Below, one piece after another: positions 63,022 to 64,000 of a stretch of 64,000 bases of DNA (the stretch's first letter is position 1; the number at the start of each line of letters is the position of its first letter). The DNA is from Gemmobacter lanyuensis. Its GTDB lineage: Bacteria > Pseudomonadota > Alphaproteobacteria > Rhodobacterales > Rhodobacteraceae. The stretch covers positions 1 through 64,000 of the forward strand of contig NZ_BMYQ01000006.1 of NCBI RefSeq assembly GCF_014652355.1, read 5' to 3'. Below the pieces are notes generated by a model, which was not told where the DNA came from, did not search any database, and worked only from the letters and a program-made list of their open reading frames with translations. A program made the translations under genes and the position numbers.

Positions 63022-63057
63022 CGCAATGAAAAAGGGGCGCATCCTGCGATGCGCCCC
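63022..63057 (-). terminator. Intrinsic terminator of the OmpA lipoprotein gene
   Basis: GGGGCGCATC (63034-63043), CTGC loop, GATGCGCCCC (63048-63057): perfect 10-bp stem, followed on the minus strand by TTTTTCATT. It lies 22 bp after the stop at 63080. Confidence 0.85.
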
Positions 63058-63079
63058 CGGAAGGCTGGTGGTCGTCCGA

Positions 63080-63733
63080 TCAGCGGGTCGGAACGATGAT
63101 GATTTCCACGCGGCGGTTCTGCTGCTTGCCGGCGGCGGTGAGGTTCGAGGCGACCGGCTGTTCCTCGCCGCGGCCATAGGCTGACAGGCGCCCGGCGGGC
63201 ACGCCAGAGGCCATCAGCACATCGCGCACGGCGACGGCGCGGCGTTCCGACAGCGACTGGTTATAGGCCGCCTCGCCATCCGAATCCGTGTGGCCGACGA
63301 TTTCGATGCGGCTGTTCGGGTAGCGGACAAGGTTCTGGCCGATGGCCTGCAGATTGTACTGCTGATCCGGGCGCACCATGAAGCTGTCGGTGGCGAACAG
63401 GATGTCCTGACCCATGGTCACGTTGATGCGGTCGCCGTTGTTCACGACCGAGGCATTGCCCCCGAGTTGCTGACGCAGTTCCGCGGCCTGTGCATCCAGC
63501 GAGCTGCCGATGGCCCCGCCCGCAGCCGCGCCGATGGCCCCGCCGATCACGGCCTTGGCCAGACGGTCATCCCCGCCCGAGGTCGCACCGATGGTGGCCC
63601 CGATCAACGCACCGGTCAGGGCGCCGCCCTTGGTGCGGGCATTCGGGTCATCATATTGATAGGGGTTCTGCACGCAGCCTGCGAGAAGCGCGATTCCGGC
63701 AACGCCGAGAATAAGGGGTGCTTTGAAAGCCAT
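63080..63733 (-). CDS. OmpA-family lipoprotein with glycine-zipper
   Basis: The 217-residue protein has a lipoprotein signal (lipobox LLAGC, Cys20), a glycine-zipper region (GGALTGALIGATIGATSGG, about 36-80) and a C-terminal OmpA/MotB peptidoglycan-binding domain (NSRIEIVGHTDSDGEAAYNQ, RRVEIIIVPTR). It probably links the outer membrane to peptidoglycan, like YiaD or Pal-type proteins. Monocistronic, with a strong terminator after the stop. Confidence 0.92.
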   Translation of the reverse strand: MAFKAPLILGVAGIALLAGCVQNPYQYDDPNARTKGGALTGALIGATIGATSGGDDRLAKAVIGGAIGAAAGGAIGSSLDAQAAELRQQLGGNASVVNNGDRINVTMGQDILFATDSFMVRPDQQYNLQAIGQNLVRYPNSRIEIVGHTDSDGEAAYNQSLSERRAVAVRDVLMASGVPAGRLSAYGRGEEQPVASNLTAAGKQQNRRVEIIIVPTR

Positions 63734-63840
63734 GATACTGCCTCATTGAAGTTCAGGCCCCTGCGGGCCTTTCCCGCAGCATACAGCAGCAACGCAGCAA
63801 AGCGGAATTCGTTGCATGCGTTTCAGCAGATTTTTGCCCA

Positions 63841-64000
63841 TCACGATTCCGAAAGGAACACCTCCTGCGCCTCATGGCGGGCGGATTCCCACGCAAGAAT
63901 GGCGCGCTTGACCGGCAGGCCCCAGTGATAACCGCCGAGGCCCCCCGATTTTCGCAGCGCGCGGTGGCAGGGGATCAGCAGGCTGATGGGGTTACGCCCC
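63841..64000 (-). CDS. Methylated-DNA-protein cysteine methyltransferase, C-terminal part (5' end outside window)
   Basis: The last 52 codons of an Ada/Ogt-type methyltransferase. The visible PCHRALRKSGGLGGYHWGLPVKRAILAWE segment (parts) carries the active-site PCHR motif and the following G-GG-WG--KR pattern. It removes alkyl groups from O6-alkylguanine by transfer to the Cys. The N-terminal part is missing, so an AraC-type Ada fusion cannot be excluded. Confidence 0.88.
   Translation of the reverse strand, partial: GRNPISLLIPCHRALRKSGGLGGYHWGLPVKRAILAWESARHEAQEVFLSES

Overview
The window is 64 kb of GC-rich chromosomal DNA, coding densely on both strands, from an alphaproteobacterium that is most likely a member of the Rhodobacterales (Rhodobacter/Paracoccus/Gemmobacter-like). 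The support is: an F0 ATP synthase operon (atpI-B-E-F'-F) without the F1 genes and with a b' subunit; a MipZ division ATPase; a DUF1636 gene behind a cobalamin riboswitch opposite a CobW GTPase; a YlxR-L7Ae fusion between nusA and infB; and UbiG. I see no phage, insertion sequence, CRISPR array, rRNA or tRNA gene. This reads as core chromosome with several small accessory modules.

Layout. 1-6.4 kb: a lysine-catabolism block, with the end of glutaryl-CoA dehydrogenase, a fused alpha-beta 2-oxoacid dehydrogenase E1, an acyltransferase-like protein, aminoadipate-semialdehyde dehydrogenase and a saccharopine dehydrogenase. 6.4-10 kb (minus): an M23 peptidase, then recR-ybaB-dnaX. 10.1-13.7 kb (plus): a DUF3775 protein and a GntR regulator with a DapA-like aldolase/deaminase and an FAD oxidoreductase. 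13.7-19.2 kb (minus): thiC-O-S-G-E-F, tightly overlapped, behind a promoter and TPP riboswitch. 19.4-25.7 kb: queF, an AbrB-type membrane protein, an Rrf2/FAD-oxidoreductase pair, riboswitch-controlled DUF1636, cobW and radC. 25.7-31 kb (minus): an SBP-OmpA chimera with an envelope partner, then secA. 31.2-34.2 kb (plus): a parvulin, argJ, mutT and a complete 44-codon mini-gene. 34.2-39.9 kb (minus): rimP-nusA-ylxR-infB, with a promoter and an intrinsic terminator in its leader. 40-49.1 kb: TerC, TspO, proline iminopeptidase, ubiG, DUF4105, a short RTX protein, an aldo-keto reductase, an EamA exporter, a LysR regulator and an exported triple-repeat protein. 49.4-56.3 kb (plus): the translation block ffh-rpsP-rimM-trmD-rplS-rpmE, interleaved with chorismate mutase, bluB, a membrane protein and a sulfotransferase-like gene. 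56.4-64 kb: mipZ, a small antisense gene, matB, an ArsR regulator, the F0 operon, a FadR-type regulator, an OmpA lipoprotein and the end of a methylguanine methyltransferase gene.

The genes suggest three linked physiological themes. Lysine would be degraded through saccharopine and 2-oxoadipate to glutaryl-CoA, and the cluster carries its own E1 that could do the oxoadipate step. Cobalamin and cobalt handling appears twice (riboswitch/DUF1636/CobW, and bluB). Thiamine diphosphate, made by the thi operon, is the cofactor of that E1. Most other genes are housekeeping, and their order is informative mainly where metabolic genes interrupt conserved translation operons.
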